Assembly (NCBI RefSeq): GCF_001824475.1
Contig: NZ_MHXN01000023.1
Span: 1 to 64,000, forward strand
Length of the DNA: 64,000 nt
Direction of reading: 5' to 3'
From: Phenylobacterium sp. RIFCSPHIGHO2_01_FULL_69_31
GTDB taxonomy: Bacteria > Pseudomonadota > Alphaproteobacteria > Caulobacterales > Caulobacteraceae
The position numbers and the translations under genes are program-made. The notes under the pieces were generated by a model. It was given only the letters and a program-made list of their open reading frames with translations, was not told where the DNA came from and searched no databases. Positions 62,317 through 64,000 of the stretch are shown piece by piece (position 1 is the first letter of the stretch; each line of letters opens with the position of its first letter).

Positions 62317-64000
62317 CTACCGGCTCCAGGGCTCCAGGGCGCCGTTCATGGCCAGCAGCACCGAGAAGCCGGCGTAGATGAGCACGGTGATCGTGAAGAA
62401 CACCTTCCGAAGCGCGGTCCAGGAATCCACCCGTCGCCCGCCCTGCCAGATGGCGGGCGCGGCGGCGATGGTCACCAGCGTCAGCACGGCCGCCACCAGG
62501 GCGCAGGTCGAGGCGGTGATGATCAGGGGCCCCGGCCAGCCGTACATGATCGAGGGAATGTCGGAGGCGCCCGCGCCCCAGACGCCGAACAGCCCGATGG
62601 CCGCGATCCAGAGACCAGCCTGGATGTTCTGCACCAGCGCGGCCCGGGCCTGGATCTGATTCTGCCGCAGTTCGCGGCGGTTGCGCAGGGCCAGGCCCAT
62701 CAGGGTTGCGAGCGCCGCGAACATCGTCAGCCCCGCCGCCAGCAGGAGCGTGCCGGGCCTCTGGGTCACGTCGGCGCGCTGCAGCGTTTCGGCGTTGTAG
62801 GCGGGCCGGAAACTCACCGCCTCGCCGTCCTGCATGTGGAAGGTCAGCCGGTCGTCCCCGATGGTCGACACGAACCGGCCCTCCGCGGCCGGCCCCTCCG
62901 GAACCCAGGCGCGGGTCTGGCCCATGCGCCGCGTCAGCAGCCGCCCGCCCGAGGTCACCTCGACCTTCGCCGCGCCGGCGATCAGCCCCACGAAGCCCTC
63001 GAGGCCGCCATAGGCGCGCCGGGTGGACAGATAGTCCCCCTCAAAGGTCTTGGCTGCGGCGAGCAGGTCCCTTGAGCCGGCGCGGGGGAAGGCGGTGGGT
63101 TGGGCGTAGAATTGACGGACCACGGCGTCGGGCAGGGCGGCGGCCAGGTTGGCGCCCCCCTCGCCATTGGTGGTCACGAACACGCCGAGCCCCAGGTCCG
63201 GGACCAGCACCATGGCGGAATGGAACGCGAGGGTGTCGCCGAGGTGGCCATAGCCGCGGTGGCCGCCGGGCAGGTCGAAGACCATGAAGCCGTGGGCCCA
63301 GCCGTTGATGCCGGGCGGGGTCTGCCGCATGGGCGAGCGGAACGCCCGGGCGGCGCGGGGCCCGAAGACGGCGGTTCCGTTCCAGGATCCGTCGTTCAGC
63401 AGCATCAGCATGTAGCGCGACATGTCGCCGGCGGTGGACGAAGCCGAGCCCGCCGGCGCGATGTGGCCGATGTACTCGTAATCGGCGGGGAAGAAGCCCG
63501 CGTTGCGCCAGGCGTAGCCCACGGCGACGTCGCCGCGGAGCCGCTCGGGCATGGCGGCGGGCAGGCCCCGCCGTTCGGCGCGCGGCTCGCGGAAGGTGGT
63601 GCCGTTCATGCCCAGCGGCACGGTGATCTCGTCCTCGACGCGACGCTCGAAGGTCTTCCCCGAGACGAACGAAACGGCCTCGCCCGCCAGGGCCACGCCA
63701 TAGTTCGAATAGCTGGAGATCACGCCCGCGCGCCGCTCCCGGCTGGGACGCTCCTGGCGCAGGTAGAGGTCCAGGGGGCGAACCCGCCGCGGATCGTTCT
63801 CGAAGAGCTGGCCCATGGCCCGGTCTTCGAAGCCCGACGTGTGGTTCAGGAGCGAGCCCACGGTCACGTCGCGCGACGCGCCCGGCAACCGCACCTTCTC
63901 GGGCAGATAGAGGTTGATGGGCCGGTCGAGGCGGATGCGGCCGGCCTCCACCTCCTTCATCAGAAGGATCCAGGTGAAGGTCTTGGAGATCGATCCGATG
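62317..64000 (-). CDS. Serine hydrolase (beta-lactamase/D-aminopeptidase fold), cut by the window edge
   Basis: At least 561 aa are present; the N-terminus lies beyond 64000. The coding frame runs past the first internal ATG (63960) into IGSISKTFTWILLMKEVEAG, which holds the catalytic SxxK motif (SISK, 63982-63993). YSN in SSYSNYGVALAGE and the HLG triad-like motif in RGYGHLGDTLAFHS complete the class C beta-lactamase-type active site. It has a C-terminal tail of three to four membrane helices (LLAAGLTMFAALATLMGLAL onward). It is probably a periplasmic esterase or peptidase rather than a resistance enzyme. The first codon cannot be seen. Confidence 0.85.
   Translation of the reverse strand, partial: IGSISKTFTWILLMKEVEAGRIRLDRPINLYLPEKVRLPGASRDVTVGSLLNHTSGFEDRAMGQLFENDPRRVRPLDLYLRQERPSRERRAGVISSYSNYGVALAGEAVSFVSGKTFERRVEDEITVPLGMNGTTFREPRAERRGLPAAMPERLRGDVAVGYAWRNAGFFPADYEYIGHIAPAGSASSTAGDMSRYMLMLLNDGSWNGTAVFGPRAARAFRSPMRQTPPGINGWAHGFMVFDLPGGHRGYGHLGDTLAFHSAMVLVPDLGLGVFVTTNGEGGANLAAALPDAVVRQFYAQPTAFPRAGSRDLLAAAKTFEGDYLSTRRAYGGLEGFVGLIAGAAKVEVTSGGRLLTRRMGQTRAWVPEGPAAEGRFVSTIGDDRLTFHMQDGEAVSFRPAYNAETLQRADVTQRPGTLLLAAGLTMFAALATLMGLALRNRRELRQNQIQARAALVQNIQAGLWIAAIGLFGVWGAGASDIPSIMYGWPGPLIITASTCALVAAVLTLVTIAAAPAIWQGGRRVDSWTALRKVFFTITVLIYAGFSVLLAMNGALEPWSR

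Overview
The window comes from a high-GC alphaproteobacterium of the order Caulobacterales, most likely Phenylobacterium or a close relative (inference). The markers are a full-length CtrA cell-cycle regulator, a fliF-fliG-flbE-fliN-flbD flagellar operon in the Caulobacter order, flhA, fliIJ, a cluster of GANTC (CcrM) sites upstream of ctrA, TTAA-type CtrA motifs near flagellar genes, several TonB-dependent receptors and a DUF4167 protein.

Layout. 1-4.7 kb: an SMP-30 lactonase, a TonB receptor, folA and a MazG-like gene. 4.7-11.06 kb: the native thymidylate synthase gene (thyA) is cut between its Pro and Phe codons (GVP/FN) by a 5.49-kb element (4991-10481). The element has imperfect inverted ends and a 4-bp CGGA repeat at both edges. 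It carries its own complete, divergent thyA, then a helix-repeat DNA-binding-like protein, a 5'-truncated and catalytically degenerate PIWI/Argonaute, an unknown 248-aa protein and a small protein with a PD-(D/E)XK-like nuclease pattern. All of these read in the same direction as the broken thyA. This is the main discovery of the window. 11-24.6 kb: small secreted proteins, zur with a divergent znuD-like receptor and a Zur box, DUF4167, prmC, MOSC, hydrolases, YihY, prfA and a flavin oxidoreductase-like gene. 24.6-30 kb: ispG, a RodZ-like gene and ptsP. 30-37 kb: an accessory block (P450, M24 peptidase, hydrolases, Fe-S-type regulator, MFS exporter, HTH protein) lying between ptsP and lysC. 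37-50 kb: lysC, ubiG, FkbM methyltransferase, acyl-CoA ligase, chromate transporter, alcohol dehydrogenase, cytochrome c, M23 and M28 peptidases and arsC. 50-64 kb: ctrA, fliIJ, a P1 peptidase, flhA, the fliF operon and a serine hydrolase cut by the right edge.

How the parts fit. In the parental chromosome thyA-mazG-folA looks like one minus-strand operon for dTMP and folate metabolism. The element destroys thyA but supplies another copy in the same direction, so the essential reaction can continue and read-through to mazG-folA remains possible. The PIWI and nuclease-like genes suggest a decayed or reduced defence cargo. The flagellar and ctrA region is ordinary core Caulobacterales chromosome. 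No rRNA, tRNA or CRISPR array was seen. All family assignments come from reading the sequence; no database search was run.
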